Source of the DNA: Streptomyces sp. B3I8
GTDB taxonomy: Bacteria; Actinomycetota; Actinomycetes; Streptomycetales; Streptomycetaceae
Length of the DNA: 64,000 bases
Assembly (NCBI RefSeq): GCF_030816915.1
Contig: NZ_JAUSYN010000002.1
Span: forward strand, 3,237,501 to 3,301,500
Direction of reading: 5' to 3'
The position numbers and the translations under genes are program-made. Each line of letters opens with the position of its first letter. The stretch's first letter is position 1. Positions 23,967 through 32,313 of this stretch are shown piece after piece. The notes beneath the pieces are model-generated. The model was given only the letters and a program-made list of their open reading frames with translations, ran no database searches and was not told the origin of the DNA.

Positions 23967-24329
23967 ATGGCGAAGAAGCTCGTGATCAAGGTGACCGCAG
24001 GGGCCGACGCGCCCGAGCGCTGCTCGCAGGCGTTCACCGTGGCGGCCGTGGCCGTGGCCAGTGGTGTGGACGTGTCGCTCTGGCTGACCGGCGAGTCCGC
24101 GTGGTTCGCGGTGCCGGGGCGGGCGGCGGAGTTCGAACTGCCGCACGCCGCGCCGCTGCCCGCCCTGATCGAGTCGGTCATGGCGGCGGGCCGCATCACG
24201 CTGTGCACGCAGTGCGCCGCCCGCCGGGACCTCACGGAGAAGGACCTCATCGAGGGCATCCGGATCGCGGGCGCACAGGTGTTCGTGCAGGAGGCGATGG
24301 CGGACGAGACGCAGGCGCTCGTCTACTGA
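23967..24329 (+). CDS. DsrE family protein
   Basis: 120 residues with the DsrE/TusD fold pattern: KKLVIKVTAGADAPERCSQA, then AVAVASGVDVSLWLTGESAW, ITLCTQCAARRDLTEKDLIE and GAQVFVQEAM. The CTQC pair could carry sulfur as persulfide. Relatives move sulfur between carriers, and the rhodanese and DUF1416 genes close by fit a sulfur context. Start at ATG 23967. The stop codon lies within a strong hairpin (separate entry). Confidence 0.88.
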   Translation: MAKKLVIKVTAGADAPERCSQAFTVAAVAVASGVDVSLWLTGESAWFAVPGRAAEFELPHAAPLPALIESVMAAGRITLCTQCAARRDLTEKDLIEGIRIAGAQVFVQEAMADETQALVY

Positions 24330-24339
24330 GACGAGCGCC
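24314..24339. terminator. Bidirectional terminator containing the DsrE stop codon
   Basis: GGCGCTCGTCT-ACTG-AGACGAGCGCC is a perfect 11-bp stem with a 4-base loop. The DsrE stop TGA (24327-24329) starts in the loop and enters the right arm. The DUF3099 gene ends eight bases to the right on the other strand, so the hairpin serves both convergent genes. Confidence 0.75.
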
Positions 24340-24346
24340 CACGGGG

Positions 24347-24605
24347 CTACCGGCGCTTCCTGCCGTCCAGCTCGTCCCACCACTCGTCGGACTTCGGGTC
24401 CCCGGAGGGGTCGTCCCACCAGCGGTCGTCGGGGCCGTGCCGGTTGGCGACGATCGCGGCCACCGGCGGGATGACCATGGCCACCACGCACATCCCGATG
24501 GCCGCCGGGACCCGACCACATCCGTACGACTCCCCAGGCCAGCACGAAGAGCCCGATGCAGGTCCCCATCATCACGAAGTAGGTCCGGCGCCGACGTGCG
24601 TACAT
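24347..24605 (-). pseudogene. DUF3099 family gene with a one-base frameshift
   Basis: From ATG 24605 the product begins YARRRRTYFVMMGTCIGLFV and LAWGVVRMWS, the DUF3099 N-terminus and first membrane helix. The frame then fails. Dropping one C from the CCC at 24511-24513 restores VPAAIGMCVVAMVIPPVAAI (second helix), then DDRWWDDPSGDPKSDEWWDE and LDGRKRR with a stop at 24347, giving 85 residues. Without correction the frame runs on to about 23805 through DsrE antisense sequence. Sequencing error or recent mutation cannot be separated here. Confidence 0.75.
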
Positions 24606-24618
24606 GCTTCTCAGCGTA

Positions 24619-24646
24619 GGCCGGTTCGCCGCGCGGCGAACCGGCC
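24619..24646. repeat. Perfect 28-bp palindrome upstream of the DUF3099 gene
   Basis: GGCCGGTTCGCCGC followed directly by GCGGCGAACCGGCC. It lies 13 bases before the DUF3099 start, so it could be an operator or a second terminator of the upstream DUF1416 transcript. The lack of a loop argues for a protein-binding site or cruciform. Confidence 0.55.
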
Positions 24647-24681
24647 CGGATCCGATCCGCGCCGGCCCCGGACAGGCCGGA

Positions 24682-24717
24682 GGGCCGCACCGCCGGGAAC
24701 CACCGGCGGTGCGGCCC
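24682..24717 (-). terminator. Terminator after the DUF1416 gene
   Basis: A perfect 15-bp stem, GGGCCGCACCGCCGG and its complement, with a 6-base loop (24697-24702). It lies 44 bases downstream of the DUF1416 stop. Confidence 0.65.
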
Positions 24718-24760
24718 TTCGGCCGTTCGTGGCGCGGCGCGCGTGCCCGCGCCCGTGCGC

Positions 24761-25048
24761 TCAGACCGCGATCGCGACCTCCGCGAGGCCGCCCTGCTGG
24801 GCGACGACCGTGCGGTCCGCGCTGCCGCCGGGGACCAGGGCCCGTACGGTCCAGGTGCCCTCGGCCGCGTAGAACCGGAACTGTCCCGTCGCGGAGGTGG
24901 GGACCTCCGCGGTGAACTCGCCGGTCGAGTCCAGCAGCCGGACGTAACCGGTCACCGGCTCGCCGTCGCGGGTCACCTGGCCCTGGATGGTGGTCTCACC
25001 GGGCTTGATCGTCGAGGCGTCCGGGCCGCCGGCCTTCGCTCCGCACAT
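24761..25048 (-). CDS. DUF1416 family protein
   Basis: 95 residues beginning MCGAKAGGPDASTIKPGETT, with Ig-like strands GQVTRDGEPVTGYVRLLDST and FRFYAAEGTWTVRALVPGGS. DUF1416 proteins of actinobacteria are regularly encoded next to thiosulfate sulfurtransferase genes, as here, and may act in the same sulfur pathway; the biochemical role is unknown. It is 81 bases downstream of the rhodanese gene on the same strand and is followed by a strong terminator. Confidence 0.9.
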   Translation of the reverse strand: MCGAKAGGPDASTIKPGETTIQGQVTRDGEPVTGYVRLLDSTGEFTAEVPTSATGQFRFYAAEGTWTVRALVPGGSADRTVVAQQGGLAEVAIAV

Positions 25049-25129
25049 GTCCTACTCCTGAAGAGGTCTTGAAAGGTCGGTGTCGTCGGTGACGTCGGCG
25101 ACGTGGGCGACGTCGTCGGTCGTGAGGTG

Positions 25130-25975
25130 TTACTTGCCGGTGCCGAGCTCGATCGGCACGCCGACGAGGGAGCCGTACTCCGTCCAGGAACCGTCGTAGT
25201 TCTTGACGTTCTCCTGGCCGAGCAGCTCGTGCAGCACGAACCAGGTGAGCGCGGAGCGCTCACCGATGCGGCAGTAGGCGATGGTGTCCTTGGCGAGGTC
25301 CACGTTCTCGGCGGTGTAGAGCTCCTTGAGCTCGTCGTCCGACTTGAACGTGCCGTCGTCGTTGGCGTTCTTCGACCACGGGATGTTCGCGGCCGTCGGG
25401 ACGTGGCCCGGGCGCTGCGACTGCTCCTGCGGCAGGTGGGCCGGGGCGAGCAGCTTGCCGGAGAACTCGTCGGGCGAGCGCACGTCGACGAGGTTCTTCG
25501 AGCCGATCGCGTCGACGACGTCGTCGCGGAAGGCGCGGATCGAGGCGTCCTGCGGCTTGGCCTTGTACTGGGTCGCCGGGCGGTTCGGGACCTCGGAGCC
25601 GTCGACCAGGTCGCGCGAGTCCAGCTCCCACTTCTTGCGGCCGCCGTCGAGGAGCTTGACGTCCTGGTGGCCGTACAGCTTGAAGTACCAGTACGCGTAC
25701 GAGGCGAACCAGTTGTTGTTGCCGCCGTAGAGCACGACGGTGGTGTCGTTGGCGATGCCCTTGGCCGACAGGAGCTTCTCGAAGCCCTCCTGGTCGATGA
25801 AGTCCCGACGGACCGGGTCCTGCAGGTCCTTGGTCCAGTCGATGCGGATCGCGTTCTTGATGTGGTTCTTGTCGTACGCGGCGGTGTCCTCGTCGACCTC
25901 GACGACGGCCACGTTCGGGTCGTCCAGGTGCGCCTGGACCCAGTCGGCGTCGACCAGTACGTCGCTGCGGCTCAT
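25130..25975 (-). CDS. Tandem-rhodanese sulfurtransferase
   Basis: 281 residues with two rhodanese domains. The first is inactive-like (VAVVEVDEDTAAYDKNHIKN, VVLYGGNNNWFASYAYW: no loop Cys). The second carries the active-site loop YCRIGERSALTWF with the catalytic Cys at about residue 237. The CRxGERS loop is that of actinobacterial thiosulfate sulfurtransferases (often called CysA or SseA), which pass sulfane sulfur to cyanide or a thiol acceptor. A short Cys-containing leader peptide lies 157 bases upstream, suggesting control by cysteine supply. Confidence 0.93.
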   Translation of the reverse strand: MSRSDVLVDADWVQAHLDDPNVAVVEVDEDTAAYDKNHIKNAIRIDWTKDLQDPVRRDFIDQEGFEKLLSAKGIANDTTVVLYGGNNNWFASYAYWYFKLYGHQDVKLLDGGRKKWELDSRDLVDGSEVPNRPATQYKAKPQDASIRAFRDDVVDAIGSKNLVDVRSPDEFSGKLLAPAHLPQEQSQRPGHVPTAANIPWSKNANDDGTFKSDDELKELYTAENVDLAKDTIAYCRIGERSALTWFVLHELLGQENVKNYDGSWTEYGSLVGVPIELGTGK

Positions 25976-26131
25976 GCTTTTCTCCTCCGGGGCAGTTACG
26001 GCGGGATGGTGCGGGATGGTGCCGAATCGTGCGGGGCGCGCGGCCGTGACCCGGGAGGGGCGCGTACGGCGCGGGGTGGGGCTCTCGGGGGCGAGGGCGC
26101 CCGGGGGGAACGCGGAGGCGGCGGCCTCCGG

Positions 26132-26239
26132 TCAGAAAGTGCGACAGAGCATGGCGGCGACGCGGCACAGGTCGACTGCCCGCCGCTTCGTCAGATCCGC
26201 CTGTCCCCGCAGTCGGGGCACGCTCGAGTAGCACTGCAT
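26132..26239 (-). CDS. Cys-containing leader peptide of the sulfurtransferase operon
   Basis: 35 residues from ATG 26239, ending TKRRAVDLCRVAAMLCRTF. The RRAVDLCRVAAxLCR tail is that of putative leader peptides annotated upstream of sulfur-assimilation genes in Streptomyces. Three Cys codons (one near the start, two in the tail) allow ribosome stalling when cysteinyl-tRNA is short. No ribosome site precedes the ATG, and the predicted transcription start coincides with it, so it would be leaderless. GTG 26221 is an alternative start. The 157 bases to the sulfurtransferase gene hold the presumed attenuator; I could not fix its hairpins by eye. Confidence 0.7.
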   Translation of the reverse strand: MQCYSSVPRLRGQADLTKRRAVDLCRVAAMLCRTF

Positions 26240-26245
26240 GCAGCG

Positions 26246-26275
26246 ATCGTAGGGACGGACGGGCGGGCATGTCAC
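26246..26275 (-). promoter_or_regulatory. Promoter of the leader peptide/sulfurtransferase operon
   Basis: On the minus strand, GTGACA (26275-26270) and TACGAT (26251-26246) form -35 and -10 hexamers 18 bases apart. Initiation about seven bases on would be at 26239, the A of the leader-peptide ATG. Confidence 0.5.
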
Positions 26276-26558
26276 CGGCATGTCGCATGCTGAGACGAGA
26301 TCGTCCGCGATACGAGACGCGTGAGGGGTCAAGGATTCCGTGAGTCCCGCGCCGGGTCCGCCGCTGCCCCTTTTCGCGGCCATTGTCGGCCGCGCCGCAC
26401 AGGACGGTCATCTGCTGGACGGACGGGGCTGTCTCGGCTGACGGACAGTCGTACGGCACGGGGCCGTGACGGGGCATGGCCCTGGGAGGCCAGAGGCGGT
26501 CCTACCCTGCGGACGGCCGTCTCATACCAGCCGGGGCGGGAGTGCGGGACTCGGCCAC
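26276..26558. other. Gap between LmeA-like gene and sulfur operon promoter
   Basis: About 280 bases. Nothing recognisable beyond the promoter at its left edge; no convincing gene, hairpin or repeat. Confidence 0.4.
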
Positions 26559-27320
26559 TCAGCCCGTCACGTCGACGTCGGTCCCCTTGGCGGTGATGTG
26601 CACGCCCTCCTGAGCGGCCTCGACCTTGTCGATCTTGATCCCGCCGGGCAGCTTGTCGATGACCTGCTGGAAGTCGGTGACCGAGCGAACGTCCCTTTCG
26701 ACGAGGCCCAGGCCGGTCTCGGGCAGCGAGTCGGCGTGCACCTTGACGGTGTCGCCCTCGACAGTGACGGAGCTGAGGATGGAGGTCGTCTGCGAGAACT
26801 TCTTGGGACCCACCGAACCTTCCAGCCTGACCTTCACCTTGATCTTGCCGTTGCCGCCGTCGGAGAGACCGAGGACCTTCGCGGTGACGCCGGGAAAGAC
26901 CTGCGTCGGCTCCGGCTTGGCCGCCTTCAGGAGTTCGTCGTAGGAGATGGTGGCCGTGCCGGTGGCGGTGCGCGCGGTGGCGGAGGAGTAGTCGCTGGAG
27001 AAGTCGACGCCGTGCATGTCGGCGTGGAGGTCGTCGATGCGGATGGTGCCGGCGCCGGCGGCGCCGCTCTTCCCGGCGGTGCCGGTGGCGACCTCGTAGT
27101 CCTTGATGCCGACATGGATCTCGTCGAGCTCGCCGCCCGCGACCTGGGTGAGGAAGGGGAAACCGTCGATGGAGACGCTGGGGGTCTCGGCGAGGTGCTC
27201 GTTCGTCTTGATCCGGTCGGCGGCCTCGCTCTGGGCGAAATGAACCGCGACGCGGTCGGCGATGGTGAAGAGCCCGCCGAGGATCACGACGACGATGAGA
27301 AGTATTCGAAGCGCGCGCAT
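26559..27320 (-). CDS. LmeA-like DUF2993 phospholipid-binding protein
   Basis: 253 residues. An N-terminal membrane helix or uncleaved signal (RALRILLIVVVILGGLFTIA) is followed by a DUF2993 domain: FPFLTQVAGGELDEIHVGIK, the DLHADMHGVDFSSD segment, and a second half with VTAKVLGLSDGG. Mycobacterial LmeA, of the same family, binds phosphoinositides in the cell envelope and affects mannan elongation. The Streptomyces role is unknown. Start at ATG 27320. It ends before the sulfur operon promoter on the same strand. Confidence 0.87.
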   Translation of the reverse strand: MRALRILLIVVVILGGLFTIADRVAVHFAQSEAADRIKTNEHLAETPSVSIDGFPFLTQVAGGELDEIHVGIKDYEVATGTAGKSGAAGAGTIRIDDLHADMHGVDFSSDYSSATARTATGTATISYDELLKAAKPEPTQVFPGVTAKVLGLSDGGNGKIKVKVRLEGSVGPKKFSQTTSILSSVTVEGDTVKVHADSLPETGLGLVERDVRSVTDFQQVIDKLPGGIKIDKVEAAQEGVHITAKGTDVDVTG

Positions 27321-27409
27321 GTCCGGTGTCCCCCGCGTCGGTCGGTCGAACCGCGAGCCTAACCCGCGCAGGGCGCCCCGGGAGAGATCGGGTGGACGGC
27401 ACCCCATCA

Positions 27410-27650
27410 GGGGCGCGAGGAACTGCGCGAGAACCCCCACCGGCCCTCACCCGCCGGACGACCCGCCACCCCCCGAGCTTCCCGGAGACAGAGGGGCGAA
27501 GCCCCTTCCAGGGGCGCGAGGAACTGCGCGAGAAGCCCTATCCATCCGCACCTCCCGCCCGTCCCGGCCACCCTGGCTCTCCGGGGCAAAGGGGCGAAGC
27601 CCCTCGCGGGGACGGGAAGGGCAGGGGCGGCAGGGGCGAACAACGCACCC
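27410..27650. repeat. Cluster of Streptomyces-type intergenic repeats
   Basis: GGGGCGCGAGGAACTGCGCGA occurs at 27410-27430 and again at 27511-27531. Between and after them are GGGGCGAAGCCCC hairpin units and the string GGGACGGGAAGGGCAGGGGC. Related copies lie near 32394-32412, 42650-42700 and 47266-47425. They fill the 346-base gap between two genes, and no gene is seen. Confidence 0.7.
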
Positions 27651-27666
27651 CGCCGCCCCACCGACG

Positions 27667-28941
27667 TCACCCCAGCGCCTGCCCCAGTACCCACACCGCC
27701 GGCGCCGCCGCGGCGAGCGGCAGGGACACGCCCGCCGTGAAGTGCACGAAACGCGACGGGTAGTCGTAGCTCGCCGCCCGGTGCCCGATCAGGGCGCACA
27801 CCCCCGCCCCCGCCCCGAGCACCGCACCGGCCGACCCCAGGTCCGTCATGCCGCCGACGGCGATCCCCGCACCCGCGGCCGCCAGCAGGGCGACCACCAC
27901 CGACACCGCCGTCGGCAGCGGCAGCGCCCGCGCGACGATCGCCACGGCGACCGCCACGCCGCCCACCGCGACCGCGTCCGTGTCGGCCGCCAGGTGCCCC
28001 GTCGCCACGATCGTCAGCGCGGCCGAGACGACCGTCGCCATCAGGCCGTACATCCGTTCGTCCGCATCCGCGTGCGAGCGCAGTTGCAGCACCACGGTCA
28101 GCAGCACCCACACCCCGAGGGTGCCGAGGATCGCCGCCGGTCCGTGCTCCCGCCCCGCCGCGAGGACCGCCACGTCGGCCACCAGGCCGCCCAGGAAGGC
28201 CAGCGCGATGCCCTGCCGGGCCGGCCACATGCCGTTGAGCCGGAACCAGCCGGCCGCGGTCACCGCCTGCAGCACCACCAGCGGCAGCACGAGCGCGTAC
28301 GACCCGACGGCCGCCGCCCCGGCGAGCAGCGCGCCCAGCACGGCGGTGAGCAGCGCGGGCTGCATCCCGGGCTCGATGATCGGCGAGCGGCCCTCCAGCC
28401 GGGCCCGCTGCGCGTCGGTGATCCGGGCGTTCCCGGCGACCGTGGCGGCCCCGTAGCCCGCGCCGGCGCCGTTCCCCCCCGCCGCGCCGCCGTTCCCCTC
28501 CACCGTGGGGACGGGGGGCGCGGGAGCGGGGGCCTGCGCGGCCGCGGGCTGCTGGTACGGCGCCGCCCCCGTCGTCGGCATGTAGGCCGTCTCCGCCGCC
28601 GTCGGAACGGTGAGCGAGGGCTGGACGCTGGTCTCCCAGGTCTGCCCCTGCCACTGCTGGGTGTGCTGCTGCGGGTCGGCGACGTCACCGTCGAACCAGC
28701 CCTGCTGAGGCTGGTGGGGCTGGTGCTGCTGGGGGTACGGCTGCGCGGCCTGCGGAAACGCGCCCTGCTCCCCGTATCCGGCGTCGTATCCGCCCTGGTA
28801 CCCCTCGTACGTCTGCCCCTGGCCCTGGCTCTGGGCCTGGCCTCCGTACTGCTGCCCGGGTTCCCAGTACTCCCCGTGCTCCCGGCGTTCGCGCTCGCCG
28901 TACTCCCCGTACTCCCCGTAGCCATACGGCTGCTCGGTCAT
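27667..28941 (-). CDS. Polytopic membrane protein with Gln/Tyr/Gly-rich N-terminus
   Basis: About 424 residues. Residues 1-165 are disordered, rich in Gln, Tyr, Gly and Pro (TEQPYGYGEYGEYGE, QPYPQQHQPHQPQQGW). From about 180 on there are seven or eight membrane helices (PALLTAVLGALLAGAAAVGS, LGTLGVWVLLTVVLQL). ATG 28941 has GGAGGGTG just upstream, within the end of the MoaD-like gene, so translation is probably coupled; GTG 28947 is possible. Function not recognised. Confidence 0.82.
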   Translation of the reverse strand: MTEQPYGYGEYGEYGERERREHGEYWEPGQQYGGQAQSQGQGQTYEGYQGGYDAGYGEQGAFPQAAQPYPQQHQPHQPQQGWFDGDVADPQQHTQQWQGQTWETSVQPSLTVPTAAETAYMPTTGAAPYQQPAAAQAPAPAPPVPTVEGNGGAAGGNGAGAGYGAATVAGNARITDAQRARLEGRSPIIEPGMQPALLTAVLGALLAGAAAVGSYALVLPLVVLQAVTAAGWFRLNGMWPARQGIALAFLGGLVADVAVLAAGREHGPAAILGTLGVWVLLTVVLQLRSHADADERMYGLMATVVSAALTIVATGHLAADTDAVAVGGVAVAVAIVARALPLPTAVSVVVALLAAAGAGIAVGGMTDLGSAGAVLGAGAGVCALIGHRAASYDYPSRFVHFTAGVSLPLAAAAPAVWVLGQALG

Positions 28942-28943
28942 GC

Positions 28944-29198
28944 TCACCCTCCTGCGAACGGCGGGAGCACCTCTACCGTGCCGCCCTCGGCCAGCCGTAC
29001 CGTCTCGTGTTCACGCGTCCCGACCGGGTTCCCGTCGACGAGGAAGGAGCACCGCAGCAGAACCCGGTCCAGCTCGCCGGGGTGTCGTTCCCGGGCGGCG
29101 TCGAGTGCCTGCGCGAGCGTCACCGCGTCGTACGGCTCCTCGGCGATTCCGGCCGCGGCCTTGGCGGCGGCCCAGTAGCGCACCGTGCCTGTTGCCAT
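28944..29198 (-). CDS. MoaD/ThiS family sulfur-carrier protein
   Basis: 84 residues with the ubiquitin-like fold: TVRYWAAAKAAAGIAEEPYD, then LDRVLLRCSFLVDGNP and a C-terminal VEVLPPFAGG. The terminal Gly-Gly is where a thiocarboxylate forms in MoaD and ThiS. A MoaD-type role in molybdopterin synthesis is the usual annotation, but no moa genes are nearby. Its stop lies within the ribosome site of the next gene. Confidence 0.88.
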   Translation of the reverse strand: MATGTVRYWAAAKAAAGIAEEPYDAVTLAQALDAARERHPGELDRVLLRCSFLVDGNPVGTREHETVRLAEGGTVEVLPPFAGG

Positions 29199-29257
29199 CT
29201 CGTCCCTCGATCGTGGGGCCGGCCGGTGTCCCGGCGTCGGCTGTGAACACCGTCAGG

Positions 29258-30142
29258 CTAGCCCGCCCGCGCCGCCGCCCACGCCCCGATGCGCTCCAAC
29301 AGCTCGTCCGCGGCGGCGTTCTCGGCATGGCCCATGCCCGGCTCCAGCCAGAGTTCGGCGTGGCCGGGGGCGGCGTCGGCCAGCATGCGGGGGTGGTCGA
29401 CGGGGAAGTAGGCGTCCTGGTCGCCGTGCACGATCAACAGGGGGGTGGGCGCGATCAGCGGCACCGACTCGACCGGGGAGGCGGGTACGGGGTCCCAGTC
29501 CCGGTGGTGGATGCGGGTGCGCAGGCCGTAGCGGCCCACCGCGCGCCCGACCGGCCGGGTCACCAGCCAGTGCAGCCGGCGCATGGGCGCCGTGCCCCGG
29601 TAGTACCAGCGGGCCGGCGAGCTCACCGCGACCACCGCGTCGGTCTCCGCGCCCCCGGGCCGCAGCGCCGCGTGCCGCAGCACCACCGAGCCGCCCATCG
29701 AGAAGCCGACCGTGGCCACCCGGGTGTGGCCGAGCTCACGCGCCCACCGTACGGCCGCCGTCAGATCGAGCACCTCGCGGTCGCCGACGGTGGAGTGCCC
29801 GCCGGAGGCGCCGTGGCCCCGGAAGGAGAAGGTGACCACCGCCCCGTGGCGGCGCAACGCGGCGGCGACCCGCCGTACGTACGCACGTTCCAGATCACCG
29901 GTGAAACCGTGCGCCACCACGAGCGCGAGCCCGGTGCCGCCGGCTCCCCCGCCGACGTCCCCGCCGGGCTCCCCGGGGTCGTACGCGGCGTCGATCCCTA
30001 TCCCGTCCTCCGTGCTCAGGAACCGCCGCCGGAACCCCTGGCGCACCCCCTCCGGAGACGTCCCGTACACCGCCGCCGCGGGCGTCTCACCTGTCGGACA
30101 CCTCGTGGAACGGGCCTCACGACCTGCCCTGCCACCGCTCAT
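29258..30142 (-). CDS. Alpha/beta hydrolase
   Basis: 294 residues. The hydrolase fold shows LALVVAHGFTGDLERAYVRR (HG oxyanion loop), VTFSFRGHGASGG, the nucleophile elbow VGFSMGGSV (GxSxG), the acid strand LLIVHGDQDAYFPVDHP and the catalytic His in GMGHAEN. The substrate is unknown; FRGHGASGGHS recalls BEM46/serine aminopeptidase-like members. Start set at ATG 30142. It is divergent from glnR, sharing a 260-base control region that contains a GAAGCAC repeat. Confidence 0.88.
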   Translation of the reverse strand: MSGGRAGREARSTRCPTGETPAAAVYGTSPEGVRQGFRRRFLSTEDGIGIDAAYDPGEPGGDVGGGAGGTGLALVVAHGFTGDLERAYVRRVAAALRRHGAVVTFSFRGHGASGGHSTVGDREVLDLTAAVRWARELGHTRVATVGFSMGGSVVLRHAALRPGGAETDAVVAVSSPARWYYRGTAPMRRLHWLVTRPVGRAVGRYGLRTRIHHRDWDPVPASPVESVPLIAPTPLLIVHGDQDAYFPVDHPRMLADAAPGHAELWLEPGMGHAENAAADELLERIGAWAAARAG

Positions 30143-30402
30143 GTGGGCTATTGTGCTGCGCAGAGGACTCGGGCAGAGAAGCCCCCGGGTCCTTTTGTGC
30201 TTTCGCAGCCGTTGTATACGAAGCGGGAAGCCGACGCGGCGCGCGGAAGCACAGAAGCACCACGGAAGCACCGAAGCACGGAAGAGACACCGAAGCAGCA
30301 CAGTGCCGTACACGTCCTCGAGGGAACCGAGGAAGGACCAGACGTCATGGGCCAGCGAACCGAGTACGACCATAGGACGACGCCCCCGGAGGGGAGGACG
30401 CG
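30143..30402. repeat. hydrolase-glnR intergenic region with GAAGCAC repeats
   Basis: GAAGCAC occurs at 30246-30252, 30254-30260, 30265-30271 and 30273-30279, with GAAGAGA and GAAGCAG variants after them. The spacing is 8 or 11 bases. The block is 105 bases before the glnR start and could be in its promoter or 5' leader. Confidence 0.65.
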
Positions 30403-31221
30403 ATGAGCTCCCTGCTGCTCCTCACCAACGCCCTCCAGCCGTCGGCGGAGGTGCTCCCCGCGCTCGGCCTGCTGCTGCACAACGTGCGGGTCGCCCCGGC
30501 GGAGGGCCCGGCCCTCGTCGACACCCCCGGCGCCGACGCCATCCTGATCGACGGCCGCCGCGACCTGCCGCAGGTGCGCAGCCTGTGCCAGCTCCTGCGC
30601 TCCACGGGGCCGGGCTCCCCGCTCCTCCTGGTGGTGACCGAGGGCGGCCTCGCGGCCGTCACCGCGGACTGGGGCGTCGACGACGTGCTGCTGGACACCG
30701 CGGGCCCGGCCGAGGTGGAGGCCCGGCTGCGGCTGGCCATGGGCCGGCAGCAGATCGCGGGCGACGACTCCCCCATGGAGATCCGCAACGGCGACCTGTC
30801 GGTGGACGAGGCGACGTACTCGGCCAAGCTCAAGGGCCGCGTCCTGGACCTCACCTTCAAGGAGTTCGAGCTGCTGAAGTACCTCGCGCAGCACCCGGGC
30901 CGGGTCTTCACCCGCGCCCAGCTCCTGCAGGAGGTCTGGGGGTACGACTACTTCGGCGGCACCCGCACGGTCGACGTGCATGTGCGACGGCTGCGGGCCA
31001 AGCTCGGCCCCGAGCACGAGTCGCTGATCGGCACCGTGCGGAACGTCGGCTACCGGTTCGTCACCCCGGAGAAGCCGGACCGGACCGAGCGGACGGACAA
31101 GGAGAAGTCACAGGGAAAGGCGTCGAGGCCGCAGGAGACGGCTGGGGCGAACCGGGACGAGGCGGGCGAGCCGGCCGGCGCCGCCGCGGACGCCGCCGCC
31201 AGGGCCGCCTCCGAGGCCTGA
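30403..31221 (+). CDS. glnR: Nitrogen regulator GlnR
   Basis: 272 residues. It has an atypical OmpR-type receiver ([40 protein letters not shown]) and a winged helix ([20 protein letters not shown], then [20 protein letters not shown] and [18 protein letters not shown]). The sequence matches streptomycete GlnR, the orphan regulator activating glnA, glnII, amtB and other nitrogen genes under nitrogen limitation. The acidic/basic C-terminal tail is variable. GGAGGGGAGG precedes ATG 30403. A LacI regulator gene follows. Confidence 0.95.
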   Translation: MSSLLLLTNALQPSAEVLPALGLLLHNVRVAPAEGPALVDTPGADAILIDGRRDLPQVRSLCQLLRSTGPGSPLLLVVTEGGLAAVTADWGVDDVLLDTAGPAEVEARLRLAMGRQQIAGDDSPMEIRNGDLSVDEATYSAKLKGRVLDLTFKEFELLKYLAQHPGRVFTRAQLLQEVWGYDYFGGTRTVDVHVRRLRAKLGPEHESLIGTVRNVGYRFVTPEKPDRTERTDKEKSQGKASRPQETAGANRDEAGEPAGAAADAAARAASEA

Positions 31222-31287
31222 TCCCGAGTCGTGAGAAGCGGGGGATAGTCCCTGCCCAGGGCCGTTCCATCCGCGTAGACTCCGCGC

Positions 31288-32313
31288 GTGGCCAAGGTGA
31301 CTCGGGATGATGTGGCGCGGCTGGCGGGGACCTCCACCGCCGTCGTCAGTTACGTCATCAACAACGGACCCCGGCCGGTCGCCCCGGCCACGCGCGAGCG
31401 TGTCCTCGCGGCGATCAAGGAGCTGGGGTACCGGCCGGACCGGGTCGCCCAGGCCATGGCCTCGCGGCGGACCGACCTCATAGGCATGATCGTGCCGGAC
31501 GCGCGCCAGCCGTTCTTCGGCGAGATGACGCACGCGGTCGAGCAGGCCGCCGCCGAGCGCGGAAAAATGGTGCTGGTCGGCAACACGGACTACATCGCCG
31601 AGCGCGAGGTCCACTACCTGCGTGCCTTCCTCGGCATGCGGGTCTCCGGACTGATCCTGGTCAGCCACGCGCTCAACGACCACGCCGCCGCGGAGATCGA
31701 GGCGTGGGACGCCCGGGTGGTGCTGCTGCACGAGCGGCCCGAGATGATAGACGACGTGGCCGTGGTGACGGACGACCTCGGCGGTGCCCGGCTCGCCGTG
31801 CGGCACCTGCTGGACCACGGCCACCCGTACGTCGCCTGCATGGGCGGTACGGCCGAGACCCCGGCGGTGGGCGACCCGGTCTCCGACCACGTCGAGGGCT
31901 GGCGGCAGGCGATGGCCGAGGCGGGCATCCCGACGGAGGGGCGGCTGTTCGAGGCGCCGTACAACCGCTACGACGCGTACCGGGTGGGGCTCGAACTGCT
32001 CGCCGGGCCCGACCGGCCGCCGGCGATCTTCTGCTCGACGGACGACCAGGCGATCGGGGTGCTGCGGGCGGCGCGGGAGCTGCGGATCGAGGTGCCCGCG
32101 GAGTTGGCGGTGGCGGGGTTCGACGACGTGAAGGAGGCGGCGTTGACGGATCCGCCGCTGACGACGGTGGCGTCCGACCGGTCGGCGATGGCGCGCGAGG
32201 CGGTGGACCTCGTCCTGGACGACGGCCTCCGCGTCCCCGGGTCGCAGCGGGAGCGTCTGAAGCAGTTCCCGTCCCGGCTGGTCGAGCGTGCGTCCTGCGG
32301 GTGCGCGGCCTGA
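31288..32313 (+). CDS. LacI family transcriptional regulator
   Basis: 341 residues. The LacI HTH is at residues 4-25 ([20 protein letters not shown]) with the hinge helix [21 protein letters not shown] periplasmic-binding-protein-like effector domain follows ([40 protein letters not shown]). The ligand is unknown, probably a sugar. GTG 31288 begins at the family N-terminus [10 protein letters not shown]. It lies 66 bases downstream of glnR and has no sugar transport gene beside it. Confidence 0.93.
   Translation: MAKVTRDDVARLAGTSTAVVSYVINNGPRPVAPATRERVLAAIKELGYRPDRVAQAMASRRTDLIGMIVPDARQPFFGEMTHAVEQAAAERGKMVLVGNTDYIAEREVHYLRAFLGMRVSGLILVSHALNDHAAAEIEAWDARVVLLHERPEMIDDVAVVTDDLGGARLAVRHLLDHGHPYVACMGGTAETPAVGDPVSDHVEGWRQAMAEAGIPTEGRLFEAPYNRYDAYRVGLELLAGPDRPPAIFCSTDDQAIGVLRAARELRIEVPAELAVAGFDDVKEAALTDPPLTTVASDRSAMAREAVDLVLDDGLRVPGSQRERLKQFPSRLVERASCGCAA

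Noticed and set aside
25103..26293. 396-codon plus-strand frame opposite the sulfurtransferase
   Set aside because: Antisense shadow; no ribosome site and no domain, while the minus strand has a complete rhodanese pair.
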